From Bacteroidales bacterium UBA3630 (GTDB taxonomy: Bacteria; Bacteroidota; Bacteroidia; Bacteroidales; P3), in NCBI GenBank assembly GCA_002373995.1, contig DFLB01000026.1, positions 57,454-121,453 on the forward strand: 64,000 nucleotides of DNA. Reading direction: 5' to 3'. Within the stretch, counting starts at the first letter, position 1. Each line of letters opens with the position of its first letter. The notes under the pieces are model-generated. The model saw only the letters and a list, made by a program, of their open reading frames with translations. It made no database searches and was not told where the DNA came from. Positions 1 through 9,525 of the stretch are shown in pieces. The position numbers were made by a program, and so were the translations under genes.

Positions 1-190
1 GTTCATCTTCCCGCCCTACGATTTCACCATCGCTAACATGATGATTACCAACTTCCACCACCCCATGAGCAGCCAGTTCATCATGGTAAGCGCTTTCGCC
101 GGCCCCGAACTCTTGATGCGAACCTACCAGACCGCCATCAAAGAGAAGTACCGCTTCTCAACCTACGGCGACGCCATGCTGATCGTATGA
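1..190 (+). CDS. queA: QueA, S-adenosylmethionine:tRNA ribosyltransferase-isomerase (3' end only)
   Basis: Only the C-terminal 62 residues are inside the window; the gene enters from the left. The frame reads FIFPPYDF, then [18 protein letters not shown] and ends [13 protein letters not shown]. These are the closing motifs of QueA (compare TNFHLP, LVSAFAG and YRF-SYGDAM in the family). QueA transfers the ribosyl part of SAM to preQ1 at the tRNA wobble position to make epoxyqueuosine, in the cytoplasm. Its TGA stop overlaps the rarA start as ATGA, so the two are probably translationally coupled. Confidence 0.9.
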   Translation, partial: FIFPPYDFTIANMMITNFHHPMSSQFIMVSAFAGPELLMRTYQTAIKEKYRFSTYGDAMLIV

Positions 191-1455
191 CACCCCTTGC
201 CGAAATACTGAGGCCTCGAAGCCTCGACGAATACATTGGACAACAGCACCTTGTCGGACAAGGTGCTGTTCTTCGCACACTCATCGAAAGCGGCAACATC
301 CCCTCCATGATCTTCTGGGGTCCTCCAGGCATCGGCAAGACCACCCTCGCCATGATCATCAGCAACACCCTGCACCGCCCCTTCCACACGCTCAGCGCCA
401 TCAGCAGCGGCGTCAAGGAGGTGCGCGAGGTGATCAACAAGGCGCAGCAGGAGGAAGGCGCCATACTCTTTATCGACGAGATACACCGCTTCAACAAAGC
501 CCAGCAAGACTCACTGCTCGGCGCCGTCGAGCGCGGCACCATCACCCTCATCGGCGCCACCACCGAGAACCCCTCGTTCGAGGTCATCAGCGCCTTGCTA
601 TCCCGCTGCCAGGTCTATGTCCTCAAGGAGTTTGACGAGCAGGACATGCGGCAACTCATCGCCTCGGCCGTGCGCCACTACGCCTCGCAGGGCATCACCG
701 TCGAGGTACGCGAGGACGAGGCCTTGATGCGTATCAGCGGCGGCGACGCCCGCAAGCTGCTGGGGGCTCTGGAGTTGGTGGTGAACCGCACCGGCGGCAC
801 CAACATCGTGATCGACAACAAGAAGGCTACCGACGTGGTGCAGCAGAACCTGGCTTTTTACGACAAGCAGGGCGAGATGCACTACGACATCATCTCGGCC
901 TTCATCAAGAGTATGCGCGGCAGCGACCCTAATGGGGCCGTCTACTGGCTGGCGCGCATGATCGAAGGCGGCGAGGACCCGCTCTTCATCGCCCGCCGCA
1001 TGCTCATCTTCGCCAGCGAGGACATTGGCAACGCCAACCCCAACGCGCTGCTGCTGGCCAACGCCACCTTCGACGCGGTGAGCAAGATAGGCTACCCCGA
1101 GTGCCGCATCAACCTGTCGCAGTGTGCCTGCTACCTGGCTTGTTCCGCCAAGAGCAACGCCACCTATATGGCCCTGGAGAATGCCCAGGCCGCCATCAGG
1201 CAATGGGGCGACCTGCCGGTGCCGCTGCACATTCGCAACGCCCCCACCAAGCTGATGAAGAACCTCGGCTACGGCGACGGCTACAAGTACGCCCACGACT
1301 TTAACGGCAACACCGCCCTCGGCGGCTTCGCCGAGCAGGAGTACCTGCCGCAGGGACTGGAGGGCAGCCGCTTCTACGACCCGGGCGCCACGCCGCGCGA
1401 GGAGGAAACCCGACGCTCCCTGCGCGCCCGCTGGGGGAGCAAATACGGCTACTGA
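187..1455 (+). CDS. rarA: RarA/MgsA replication-associated recombination ATPase
   Basis: A 422-residue AAA+ ATPase of the usual length for RarA (WHIP/MgsA). Walker A ([11 protein letters not shown]) lies near residues 45-55 and Walker B ([11 protein letters not shown]) near 95-105, followed by the sensor region [11 protein letters not shown]. The C-terminal half is the clamp-loader-like tetramerisation domain with [14 protein letters not shown] helices and an NAPTKLMK motif. RarA acts at stalled forks on single-strand/double-strand junctions. The ATG overlaps the queA stop. The 3' end overlaps the convergent AraC-type gene by 7 bp. Confidence 0.93.
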   Translation: MTPLAEILRPRSLDEYIGQQHLVGQGAVLRTLIESGNIPSMIFWGPPGIGKTTLAMIISNTLHRPFHTLSAISSGVKEVREVINKAQQEEGAILFIDEIHRFNKAQQDSLLGAVERGTITLIGATTENPSFEVISALLSRCQVYVLKEFDEQDMRQLIASAVRHYASQGITVEVREDEALMRISGGDARKLLGALELVVNRTGGTNIVIDNKKATDVVQQNLAFYDKQGEMHYDIISAFIKSMRGSDPNGAVYWLARMIEGGEDPLFIARRMLIFASEDIGNANPNALLLANATFDAVSKIGYPECRINLSQCACYLACSAKSNATYMALENAQAAIRQWGDLPVPLHIRNAPTKLMKNLGYGDGYKYAHDFNGNTALGGFAEQEYLPQGLEGSRFYDPGATPREEETRRSLRARWGSKYGY

Positions 1456-2600
1456 CCCTTAACCCATTCTTTGATCGACATCTGAAGGGTGCTCGCAAAA
1501 GCCTGCTGCAGCGCCTCTGTCGTCAGGTATCCGCAGCTGTGGGCCAGGCGTGCCATCTGCTCGGGGTCTTCAAGGTCGAAGTCTTGCTGCGCAAGTATCA
1601 TCGTCGTGGCTCGCTCGACGCGCAGATTGTCAATATAGTTGCCAAAGGAGGTGCCCTGTGTGCGGTGTATGGCATCGACTATGTCGTCCTGCGTCACCTT
1701 GAATTGCTCGCTGAGTTGGAACACCGACAGGTCGGGATTGAGGAAACCCTGCTCTTCTTCGACATAACGACCTATCTGCCTCCCTAATTGTACGAGGTTC
1801 CCTCGTCCGTAGTGGTTGTTGCGTATTTTCTCTCTCAGGTTCTCCGCACCGAAATTGATTCGGTTGAGATACCACCCAATCATGAAGATGTCTACCGCCT
1901 GCACAAGACATATGGCTGACGTCAGCACCACAGGTCGTGGGCTGTTGAAGGGAAAGAACAGATAGTTGATAAAGATACACAGGCAGTTGACGCCCACGGT
2001 GATATATATCCCGCGGATGTTGTCTTTGTTGTGCTGCTCTGCTGTATAGTACTCGTTGAGTATCTGTCCAAACCGTCGTATACTGTTGGCCACATATACT
2101 ATCATATACACCAGCTCGGCCATCAGCACAATCCAGTACAGGTAGTAGTGAATAGCGACGACGAGATTGTAGCGCCAGCTGCCAGCATAGAACACTCCAG
2201 CCTGGCCGTCGGCGCCGCGCTCTATCCACAGGCGGTACATCTCCGGCGTGCCTATGAAGATGGAGAGGAACATGGCGACGATGACGACAAACGAGGGGAT
2301 GGCCAAGAGGCGCGACACGCGCGACACACCCTGCGGACGGGTCAGCGAGGTGACGGCCACCCGGGTCATGGGCACGGCGATGAGGGAGAGGAACATGTAG
2401 AGGAGGACGAGCATGTACTCGCCCTTCAGGAAGCTGTTGAAGAAGGTGCTGTAGATGATGATGCTGATGCCCACCATGGCGAGGGCGGCCATCATGAGCC
2501 ACTGCGCGTCGAGCACACGGCGCTTGAAGAAGAGGGTGGCCAGCGGCCAGTATAGGGCCACAAGACCCAGGACGAAATAGGCTATGGATATCGGGGTCAT
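1449..2600 (-). CDS. Membrane-anchored AraC-type transcriptional regulator
   Basis: 383 residues. The first about 240 residues hold seven hydrophobic segments, the 7TM sensor layout of Bacteroidota. A short linker follows, then about 100 residues resembling an AraC HTH pair: LSEQFKVTQDDIVDAI, a spacer with YIDNLRVERAT, and a second helix-turn-helix in LAHSCGYLTTEALQQAF. The HTH is divergent from classical AraC. The protein probably senses something at the inner membrane and regulates nearby or unknown genes. The gene lies 20 bp downstream of a shorter paralogue of the membrane domain. Ligand and targets cannot be read from sequence. Confidence 0.72.
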   Translation of the reverse strand: MTPISIAYFVLGLVALYWPLATLFFKRRVLDAQWLMMAALAMVGISIIIYSTFFNSFLKGEYMLVLLYMFLSLIAVPMTRVAVTSLTRPQGVSRVSRLLAIPSFVVIVAMFLSIFIGTPEMYRLWIERGADGQAGVFYAGSWRYNLVVAIHYYLYWIVLMAELVYMIVYVANSIRRFGQILNEYYTAEQHNKDNIRGIYITVGVNCLCIFINYLFFPFNSPRPVVLTSAICLVQAVDIFMIGWYLNRINFGAENLREKIRNNHYGRGNLVQLGRQIGRYVEEEQGFLNPDLSVFQLSEQFKVTQDDIVDAIHRTQGTSFGNYIDNLRVERATTMILAQQDFDLEDPEQMARLAHSCGYLTTEALQQAFASTLQMSIKEWVKGQ

Positions 2601-2620
2601 ATCGAGAATGTGTTATTGCG

Positions 2621-3430
2621 TTAATGTGTTAGTGCTTTGCTGTTGGTCTGGGCGCGGATATAGTCGGCCAGCGAGCGGGCGTCGTGGTCGCAGCGGTAGA
2701 CGAAGCGGCCGAAGATGAACTGCAGCACGGTGAGCAGCACGCAGCACACAATGATCCAGTACTTGTAGTAGGGCGGGTACATGTCAATGGCGTAGACAAT
2801 GACGACGGCTATCACGGGGAAGCACCATGTGAGGACGATGAGGGGTTTGATGTCGATGGGCGGCGCCTGCATGTTGGCGGCATAGTAGCTGTTGAAGCGC
2901 TTGCGGAAGCGGTTCATCTTGACCGTGCTGATGATCAAGAGGATGAAGCTCATGACGATGGTGAGGATGGGAAACAGGTAGTGATACCAGAAGTACATGT
3001 AGTTCCACCTGGCGTCGCCGGGGATGAAGTGCGACTCGTTGGCGATAAGCAGGCGGCACATCTCCTCGTAGCGCCGCGGACCGATGAGGAAGGCGCCGAC
3101 GGTGAGGCCGAGGATGAAGAGCAGCGGGATGATGAAGACGCGCCGCTGGGCGAGGGTGACGCCGCGCGGCTCGGTGAGCGAACAGACGGCCATATAGAAC
3201 ATCGGGCCGCAGATGACGACGGTGCTCTCGAAGAGAAAGTCGTAGATGAACAGCGAGCCCACGCGGTCACGGAAGAAGATGCCGAGCACCATCATGGCGA
3301 AACCTTCGGCGAAGAGGGTGAGGCTCATCAGCAGCTGGGCACGCGTCATGTGGCGCTTGAGGATGACTGTGGCCAAAGCCCAGAACCACGACACCACGGC
3401 GGGCAGAAACATAATATAAGACCACTTCAT
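2621..3430 (-). CDS. Seven-helix membrane protein, paralogue of the AraC-type sensor but without HTH
   Basis: 269 residues with seven predicted membrane helices, similar in layout to the membrane half of the next gene: both have short N-terminal helices, a V/CSLT-PRGV/QGV loop and a YY-A motif before helix 6. It stops right after the last helix (ending ARSLADYIRAQTNSKALTH), where the neighbour continues into its DNA-binding domain. It is either a degenerated duplicate or a separate sensor partner. The two genes are preceded by near-identical short spacers (GCGTTAATGTGTTA-like), supporting duplication. Function unknown. Confidence 0.65.
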   Translation of the reverse strand: MKWSYIMFLPAVVSWFWALATVILKRHMTRAQLLMSLTLFAEGFAMMVLGIFFRDRVGSLFIYDFLFESTVVICGPMFYMAVCSLTEPRGVTLAQRRVFIIPLLFILGLTVGAFLIGPRRYEEMCRLLIANESHFIPGDARWNYMYFWYHYLFPILTIVMSFILLIISTVKMNRFRKRFNSYYAANMQAPPIDIKPLIVLTWCFPVIAVVIVYAIDMYPPYYKYWIIVCCVLLTVLQFIFGRFVYRCDHDARSLADYIRAQTNSKALTH

Positions 3431-3465
3431 ATTCTATTGCGTTATTGTGTTAATGCGTTAATGTG

Positions 3466-4599
<1,134 letters not shown>

Positions 4600-4606
4600 A
4601 GTTTAT

Positions 4607-5245
4607 TTATTTCTGTAAAGTCATCCACACACATTTTCCCTCGGGTAGCTCATACTTCCACAGCACGAAACCATACTGCGGATGAAACCAGTAGGTGACG
4701 TGATAGTGCCCAATGTCTTTGTGATGATTGGTGTTCTCTCCAGTAACAATAAAGCATTCTATATTCTCACCCCTGTAGTTAAGTGTATCAACACCACCTT
4801 GATTGTATGCATATTCTATGGTTTTTCCATTGGCGACAGAGAAAGTAGATTTCGTGACAGTTATACTGCCCTTGGACGAAACATAACATCCCACGGGAAG
4901 TGAGAATGTCGGGAAAGGCACTACCTCTGTGAAGGACATCATCCCCATGCGTGGTGGGTGCAACTCCACGCGGTCTTTGTCTTCCGTGTACCCCGTCTTC
5001 TCTACATAAACCGGCGTGCCGTCATGGGTGAAGTACTCATATTTTAGACCGAACTGCCCGAAGAATTTGTTTTTCGACGTCGTCATCTTAATCTCGAATG
5101 AGGTGTCGGGTACCGCACAGCCATCGGCAAAACTCACCTCGTAAGTGTAAGTCTTACCGAATGGAAAAACGACAGGTTCATAACTTGAACAGCCTACCAA
5201 GAGCAGCAGTGCCGTCGCCGCGCATAGCATCAATATCTTCTTCAT
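4607..5245 (-). CDS. Lipoprotein of unknown function
   Basis: 212 residues from the ATG at 5245, chosen because it gives a clean signal peptide (MKKILMLCAATALLLLVGC) with lipobox LVGC. The frame is open 30 bases further upstream but that would spoil the signal. The mature part is beta-rich (FGKTYTYEVSF, YRGENIECFIVTG, HYHVTYWFHPQYGFVLWKYE) and looks like a periplasmic or outer-membrane-anchored DUF-type fold. I do not recognise the family. It is upstream of and probably cotranscribed with ispG. Its upstream region is the 41-bp palindrome array. Confidence 0.75.
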   Translation of the reverse strand: MKKILMLCAATALLLLVGCSSYEPVVFPFGKTYTYEVSFADGCAVPDTSFEIKMTTSKNKFFGQFGLKYEYFTHDGTPVYVEKTGYTEDKDRVELHPPRMGMMSFTEVVPFPTFSLPVGCYVSSKGSITVTKSTFSVANGKTIEYAYNQGGVDTLNYRGENIECFIVTGENTNHHKDIGHYHVTYWFHPQYGFVLWKYELPEGKCVWMTLQK

Positions 5246-5299
5246 CGTCTGTATCTGTTTGTTGTCGTTGTACAATTCATTGTTTCATCTGTGCAATTT

Positions 5300-5490
5300 C
5301 ACCGCGCATATATGCGGGGCGCACTTCAGGACTGAAAATTGACCGCGCATATATGCGGGGGGCATTACTCGGCTGAAAATCGACCGCGCATATATGCGGA
5401 GCGCACTTCCAGGCTGAAAACCGACCTCGCATATATGCGGGGCGCATTTACCGGGCCAATTCATGACCCCGCATATATGCGCGGCACACT
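5300..5490. repeat. Five-copy 41-bp array with a 12-bp palindromic core
   Basis: The palindrome CGCATATATGCG occurs at 5305-5316, 5346-5357, 5387-5398, 5428-5439 and 5470-5481, at spacings of 41, 41, 41 and 42 bp. The intervening 29 bases are also related (GGGGCGCACTTC, CTGAAAATCGAC), so this is a degenerate tandem repeat rather than a CRISPR. It fills most of the 308-bp gap upstream of the lipoprotein gene at 4607-5245. Short ORFs here are only the repeat read in frame. Confidence 0.9.
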
Positions 5491-5553
5491 TACCGGCCCC
5501 GACGCCCCTCCCGCATCCCTGCATGGTTATGTTTCCCGTCCGTGACATCGCTG

Positions 5554-5916
5554 TTACGATATGCGGGCGATGGTTCTCTGTAGGCTCAGTATCTGGCTCT
5601 TGAGCTGCTTTATCTGGTCCTGCAGGTTGGCGTTCTGGCTGCGGAGCTTGCGATTTTCCTCTATCAGCTCCAGCTGCGTGGGCTCGCGGTGCTCTTGCTT
5701 GGCCTTCTGCTCGGCACTCTGGCCGATGGTCTCATCATTAAAGACCTTGCCGACACCCTGTTGCTCGGCCATACGTATCAGCTCATTGGGTGCAAACGGC
5801 ATGTCGAAGCCGCTCTCGTCCTCGACGAACACCTGTCCGCCCTGTATCTTCTTCACGATTCCCCCTCCAACGGAGTTGAGGAACTTCACTTTGTCGCCTA
5901 TTTCAAATTGTGCCAT
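5554..5916 (-). CDS. DUF2027-type N-terminal domain with C-terminal coiled coil
   Basis: 120 residues. Residues 2-45 (FEIGDKVKFLNSVGGGIVKKI, VFVEDESGFDMPF) match the beginning of Bacteroidota DUF2027/Smr proteins, a small SH3-like barrel. The full-length proteins continue into an Smr domain; this one instead has a charged linker and a coiled coil (LIEENRKLRSQNANLQDQIK) from about residue 80. It is cytoplasmic, with no signal or membrane segment. It may be a stand-alone adaptor or a truncated relative. It follows mpl with a 76-bp gap. Confidence 0.65.
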   Translation of the reverse strand: MAQFEIGDKVKFLNSVGGGIVKKIQGGQVFVEDESGFDMPFAPNELIRMAEQQGVGKVFNDETIGQSAEQKAKQEHREPTQLELIEENRKLRSQNANLQDQIKQLKSQILSLQRTIARIS

Positions 5917-5992
5917 GTCATTTGTGTTTTTACACGAATTACCATCAATTAACCATTAATTAATTTATGAATAATTCGTGGGGATTCATGTT

Positions 5993-7339
5993 TTATATTA
6001 TCTCGTCGGCCAGCTGTGCGAAGTCGATACCGTCGAAGTTGCCGCTGGACATCATCAGCAGGTTGGCATTCTTCCAATCCATCGCCTTCACCTTGTTCAC
6101 CATAGCGGCGCTGTCGGTGAAGACCTCCACGTTGCCCCCGAATGCCTTCTTTACCTCCTCGGGGTCGAGGGGCGGCAGTTTCTTGAGCTGCAGAGCATGC
6201 TGGCTGAAATAGACGTAGCGCACATCGGCCTCGTCCATCGAGTGGGCGTACTGCTGCAGGAACTCCTGCGTCAGCGAGCTGAAGGTGTGCAGCTCCATGC
6301 AGGCCACAAGCCGGCGGTCGGGGTACTGCTCGCGCATGGCGTGGATAGTGGCGCGCAGCTTGGAGGGCGCATGGGCGAAGTCCTTATAGACGGCGCAGCT
6401 GTCGTTCTTCTTCACCAGCTCCAGGCGCTTCGAGGCCCCCTCAAAGGTGGCGATGGCCTCGTCAAACTGCTCATCAGTCACCCCCACCTGCCGGCAGGCC
6501 AACCTCGCCGCGGTCAGATTGAGCAGATTGTGGTGGCCGAAGATGCGCAGCTTGGTGTGACCGAGTTCGGTCACACCATCCACCACCCTATGCTTGGGGC
6601 AGACATACGGCAGCTTCTGTATATCTGTGCGCTGGTTCTCCACCGCCACGCGGTGCACCTCCTTGTCCTCGTCGCAATAGATGAGCGCACCCTTGGGCTC
6701 GATGAGGTCTATGAACTTGCTGAACTGCTCGCGGTAGATGTCGAACGTCGGGAAGACGTTGATATGGTCCCACTCGATGCCGGTGATGATGGCCACGTTG
6801 GGCTTGTAGAGGTGGAACTTGGGACGGCGGTCGATGGGCGAGGTCAGGTACTCGTCGCCCTCGATGACCATCACCTTGGCCGTATGGCTCAGGCGCACCA
6901 TCACCTCGAAGCCCTTGAGCTGTGCGCCCACCATATAGTCGGCCTCGATGCCGCAATGCGCCAGCACGTGCAGTATCATGGCCGTCGTCGTCGTCTTGCC
7001 GTGCGAGCCGCCGATGACGATACGCAGCTTGTCCTTGCTCTGCTCGTAGAGGTACTCCGGGTAGCTATATATCTTCAGCCCAAGCTCTTGCGCACGCAGC
7101 AGCTCCGGATTGTCGATGCGGGCGTGCATGCCCAGCACAACAGCGTCGAGGTCTTTGGTAATCCTCTCCGGATGCCAACCGAAACTCTCCGGCAGCAGGC
7201 CGTACTTCTCCAGTCTGCTCTTCGCCGGGTCGAATATTTCGTCGTCACTCCCGGTGACGGTAATCCCTTTCTGGCTCAGCGCTATGGCCAGGTTGTGCAT
7301 GGCGCTTCCGCCTATGGCTATAAAATGTACTTTACTCAC
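5993..7339 (-). CDS. mpl: Mpl-like UDP-N-acetylmuramate:tripeptide ligase (murein recycling)
   Basis: 448 residues, a three-domain Mur ligase. The N-terminal Rossmann motif is FIAIGGSAMHNLA, the ATP loop is GGSHGKTTTTAMI near residues 110-122, and the catalytic central region has VIEGDEYLTSPIDRRPKF and GIEWDHINVF. Mpl rejoins recycled L-Ala-gamma-D-Glu-mDAP to UDP-MurNAc. GDEYDTAFFDKRSKF-type wording in the centre separates Mpl from MurC. The cytoplasmic enzyme fits with the murD/murL pair elsewhere in the window. An 11-bp repeat tract lies between it and the upstream HD gene. Confidence 0.88.
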   Translation of the reverse strand: MSKVHFIAIGGSAMHNLAIALSQKGITVTGSDDEIFDPAKSRLEKYGLLPESFGWHPERITKDLDAVVLGMHARIDNPELLRAQELGLKIYSYPEYLYEQSKDKLRIVIGGSHGKTTTTAMILHVLAHCGIEADYMVGAQLKGFEVMVRLSHTAKVMVIEGDEYLTSPIDRRPKFHLYKPNVAIITGIEWDHINVFPTFDIYREQFSKFIDLIEPKGALIYCDEDKEVHRVAVENQRTDIQKLPYVCPKHRVVDGVTELGHTKLRIFGHHNLLNLTAARLACRQVGVTDEQFDEAIATFEGASKRLELVKKNDSCAVYKDFAHAPSKLRATIHAMREQYPDRRLVACMELHTFSSLTQEFLQQYAHSMDEADVRYVYFSQHALQLKKLPPLDPEEVKKAFGGNVEVFTDSAAMVNKVKAMDWKNANLLMMSSGNFDGIDFAQLADEII

Positions 7340-7398
7340 GTTCTTATCTGTTTTTGTCGTTCTTTTATTCCTGTTTTGTTAGCTTCTCCTCCGTATCA

Positions 7399-7440
7399 AG
7401 TCCGGGGATGGTCCGAGGATGGTCCGGAAATGGTCCGACC
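7399..7440. repeat. 11-bp tandem repeat, GTCCG family
   Basis: Four units of GTCCGnnnATG (GTCCGGGGATG, GTCCGAGGATG, GTCCGGAAATG, then a partial) in the gap between mpl and the HD-domain gene. Related tracts with the same 11-bp period occur at 11239-11292, 14765-14820 and 45929-46011. Confidence 0.85.
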
Positions 7441-7489
7441 GCAATCGGAGCACATACGGTGGTGGAGGGGTAATGGCGTGGCGCAATGG

Positions 7490-8608
7490 CTATTCTGTTG
7501 GTTTGGGATGGTACAAATAGTATTTGGTTACTTGCTTTTCAAGGAAATGGCGGTCGAGCTGGTCGCTGGCCTCGCTGATGTCCACGCAGCGGCCGTCTTT
7601 GTACAGTACCTTTATCTCCTGGTCGGCAAAATCATAGGAGCGGTTGTGCAGCTCGCCGGTGCCGTGGAAGTAGTCGCACTCGACATTCTCGAAGGGCGTG
7701 TTGCTGATGCGGATGGCCGGCAGGTGGCGGTTGACGAGATTGTTGCAGAGTGTCCGCAGCACCTCGTCGTCGCTGTGTTGCCAATGTTTCACGGCTACCA
7801 TGATGTCGTCGTCGTCCACCTCGGCGAAGCGGTCGAGGAAGTCGGGGACCGTAGGGTCAAACCGGAACACCGACGGGTCGAGTTCCCGTGCCCGGCGCAG
7901 GATGCTGATCAGCAGCTGGTCGGCGGCGATGACGGTCTTGTGCATATACACCTGCCAGTACATCAGGCGGCGGCTGATGATGAACTTCTCCACGCTGTAG
8001 ATGCCCTTCTCGTCCACCACCAGCTCGTCGTCATGCACATTGAGCATCGAGATGATTCTGTCGGTGCCCACGATACCCTCGCTCACCCCAGTGAAAAAGC
8101 TGTCGCGCCCCAGATAGTCGAGGCGGTCCATGTCGAGCTGGCTGCTCACCAACTGGTGCAGGAAGTGCTTGTGGTAAGTGTTTGAGAAAATGGCGATAGC
8201 CATATCCAACGCCCCATCCATTGCTTCGTTGATGCGCCGCATCATCAGCAGCGTTATCTCCTCGTGTGGCACGTCTACCAGCACACGTTCAGAGGTGTGC
8301 GAGAACGGCCCATGGCCGATGTCGTGCAGCAGGATGGCCAGCTTGGCGCCGCGGCACTCCTCGTTGGTTATCTCCACACCCTTCTGCCTCAGCACATCCA
8401 GCGCCCGCCCCATCAGGTTCAGCGCCCCCAGCATGTGGCTGAAACGCGTGTGCATGGCGCCGGGATAAACCAGATAGGTCAGCCCCAGCTGCTTGATGCG
8501 CCGCTGCCGCTGGAAGTAAGGGTGTTCGATGACCTGCAGTATCACAGGGTCTTCGACAGAGAGGAACCCGTCATACACGGGGTCGTTGATTATCTTGCGT
8601 TTGCCCAT
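7490..8608 (-). CDS. HD-superfamily phosphohydrolase (dNTPase/SAMHD1-like)
   Basis: 372 residues from the ATG at 8608 (MGKRKIINDPVYGF-type start). The 52 extra residues open upstream are a shadow of the previous gene. The metal site is R-HSHMLG (TRFSHMLGA) plus LLHDIGHGPFSH, and a distal Asp in DMDRLDYLGRDSFFTG, the pattern of dGTPase/SAMHD1-type HD enzymes. The family hydrolyses nucleotides, often dNTP to nucleoside plus triphosphate; the exact substrate is unknown. The start overlaps the 3' end of the C_GCAxxG gene by 19 bp. Confidence 0.86.
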   Translation of the reverse strand: MGKRKIINDPVYDGFLSVEDPVILQVIEHPYFQRQRRIKQLGLTYLVYPGAMHTRFSHMLGALNLMGRALDVLRQKGVEITNEECRGAKLAILLHDIGHGPFSHTSERVLVDVPHEEITLLMMRRINEAMDGALDMAIAIFSNTYHKHFLHQLVSSQLDMDRLDYLGRDSFFTGVSEGIVGTDRIISMLNVHDDELVVDEKGIYSVEKFIISRRLMYWQVYMHKTVIAADQLLISILRRARELDPSVFRFDPTVPDFLDRFAEVDDDDIMVAVKHWQHSDDEVLRTLCNNLVNRHLPAIRISNTPFENVECDYFHGTGELHNRSYDFADQEIKVLYKDGRCVDISEASDQLDRHFLEKQVTKYYLYHPKPTE

Positions 8609-8961
8609 ATTATGTCGCTTAAAAGGCCAGCAGCTTCGGCCACCATTTCGTTGCAAGGCTTCTTGCCGGCGGCCAGCAGACGTCCGCAGACGATGTCGCC
8701 GTTGCTCTCGCGGAATTTCTCTATCAGCGCGCGGGCGTCGGCGGTGTGGTCTGTGAGGCCGCACACCATGGCCATACCGCTCACGCAGCCGCAGACCTCG
8801 CGTGTGCCCGCAAGACCGCGACCGAACGGAGCAGCCACATTCATGGCGTCCTCCCCTTTTATCGGCAGCTTGTCGGCCCAGGCCATCACCACCGCCTGGC
8901 AGCAGTTGCAGCCCTGCTTGTGCAGCCCTCTGGCCCGCTCTGTTCTTTCTTCCTTATCCAT
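8590..8961 (-). CDS. C_GCAxxG_C_C family protein
   Basis: 123 residues with the cysteine pattern of this small family: GCNCCQAVVMAW near residues 17-28, a glycine-rich FGRGLAGTREVCGCVSGM around 46-64, then single cysteines at IVCGRLL and KPCNEM. The family is thought to be a redox or metal-related protein seen in anaerobes; no reaction is established. It lies between the TrmH-type methyltransferase (6-bp gap) and the HD hydrolase (overlap), inside the operon headed by sufB, a context compatible with iron-sulfur or redox duties. Confidence 0.85.
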   Translation of the reverse strand: MDKEERTERARGLHKQGCNCCQAVVMAWADKLPIKGEDAMNVAAPFGRGLAGTREVCGCVSGMAMVCGLTDHTADARALIEKFRESNGDIVCGRLLAAGKKPCNEMVAEAAGLLSDIIWANAR

Positions 8962-8967
8962 TGTCGC

Positions 8968-9525
8968 TTATCGGTTGTCATGTGGCGCGGCCTTTAGGTC
9001 GCGCATACCCTTATATATTTCCCACATCACGATGGCGGCGGCGCAGCTCACGTTGAGCGAGTGCTTCGTCCCCTCCTGCGGTATCTCCAGTGCCCCGTCG
9101 CACAGCTCCATCACCTCCTCCTGCACGCCGTCGATCTCGTTGCCGAAGACGATGGCCACCTTGTCGAGCGCGACGGCCTTCAGGTCGTCGACCCGAATGC
9201 TCTCATGCGCAATCTCCACCGCATACACTTTATAGCCGCGTTCTTTCAAAGCTCTGACACATGCCACCGTGTCCTCGTGGTAGCTCCACTCCACGCTCTC
9301 CTCTGCCCCGAGGGCCGTCTTGTGTATCTCACGGTGCGGTGGCGTCGAGCAGATGCCGCAGAGTGCTATGTGCTCCACGCGGAAGGCGTCCGCCGTGCGG
9401 AACACCGACCCTATGTTGTTCTGCGAGCGCACATTGTCCAGCACCACCGTCAGCGGCAGCTTCGCGCTCTCGCGAAACTCCTCCACCGTCAGCCGGTGCA
9501 TCTCCTCGGTAGTCAGCTTCTTCAT
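8968..9525 (-). CDS. SpoU/TrmH-family RNA 2'-O-methyltransferase
   Basis: 185 residues covering only the SPOUT catalytic domain. Motif 1 is [18 protein letters not shown] near residues 32-49, motif 2 is [12 protein letters not shown] near 124-135, and motif 3 is [20 protein letters not shown] near 149-168. This is the trefoil-knot SAM site of ribose 2'-O-methyltransferases acting on tRNA or rRNA. The target nucleotide is not predictable. The ATG overlaps the sufB stop by 4 bp, implying coupled translation. Confidence 0.9.
   Translation of the reverse strand: MKKLTTEEMHRLTVEEFRESAKLPLTVVLDNVRSQNNIGSVFRTADAFRVEHIALCGICSTPPHREIHKTALGAEESVEWSYHEDTVACVRALKERGYKVYAVEIAHESIRVDDLKAVALDKVAIVFGNEIDGVQEEVMELCDGALEIPQEGTKHSLNVSCAAAIVMWEIYKGMRDLKAAPHDNR

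Noticed and set aside
5300..5490. CRISPR array
   Set aside because: Repeat units are only 12 bp and palindromic, the 29-bp spacers resemble one another, and no cas genes are present. The array at 20830-20990 was rejected for the same reason.
5285..5548. Small cysteine-containing protein on the minus strand
   Set aside because: It is simply the 41-bp repeat translated; frame and content follow the repeat period.
5978..8185. 735-residue ORF on the plus strand
   Set aside because: It is antisense to mpl and the HD hydrolase, reads through intergenic sequence and has no domain. GC-rich codons make long shadow frames; the same applies to 21749-23779 (over pheT), 57479-59041 (over rho) and 3463-4698 (over ispG).
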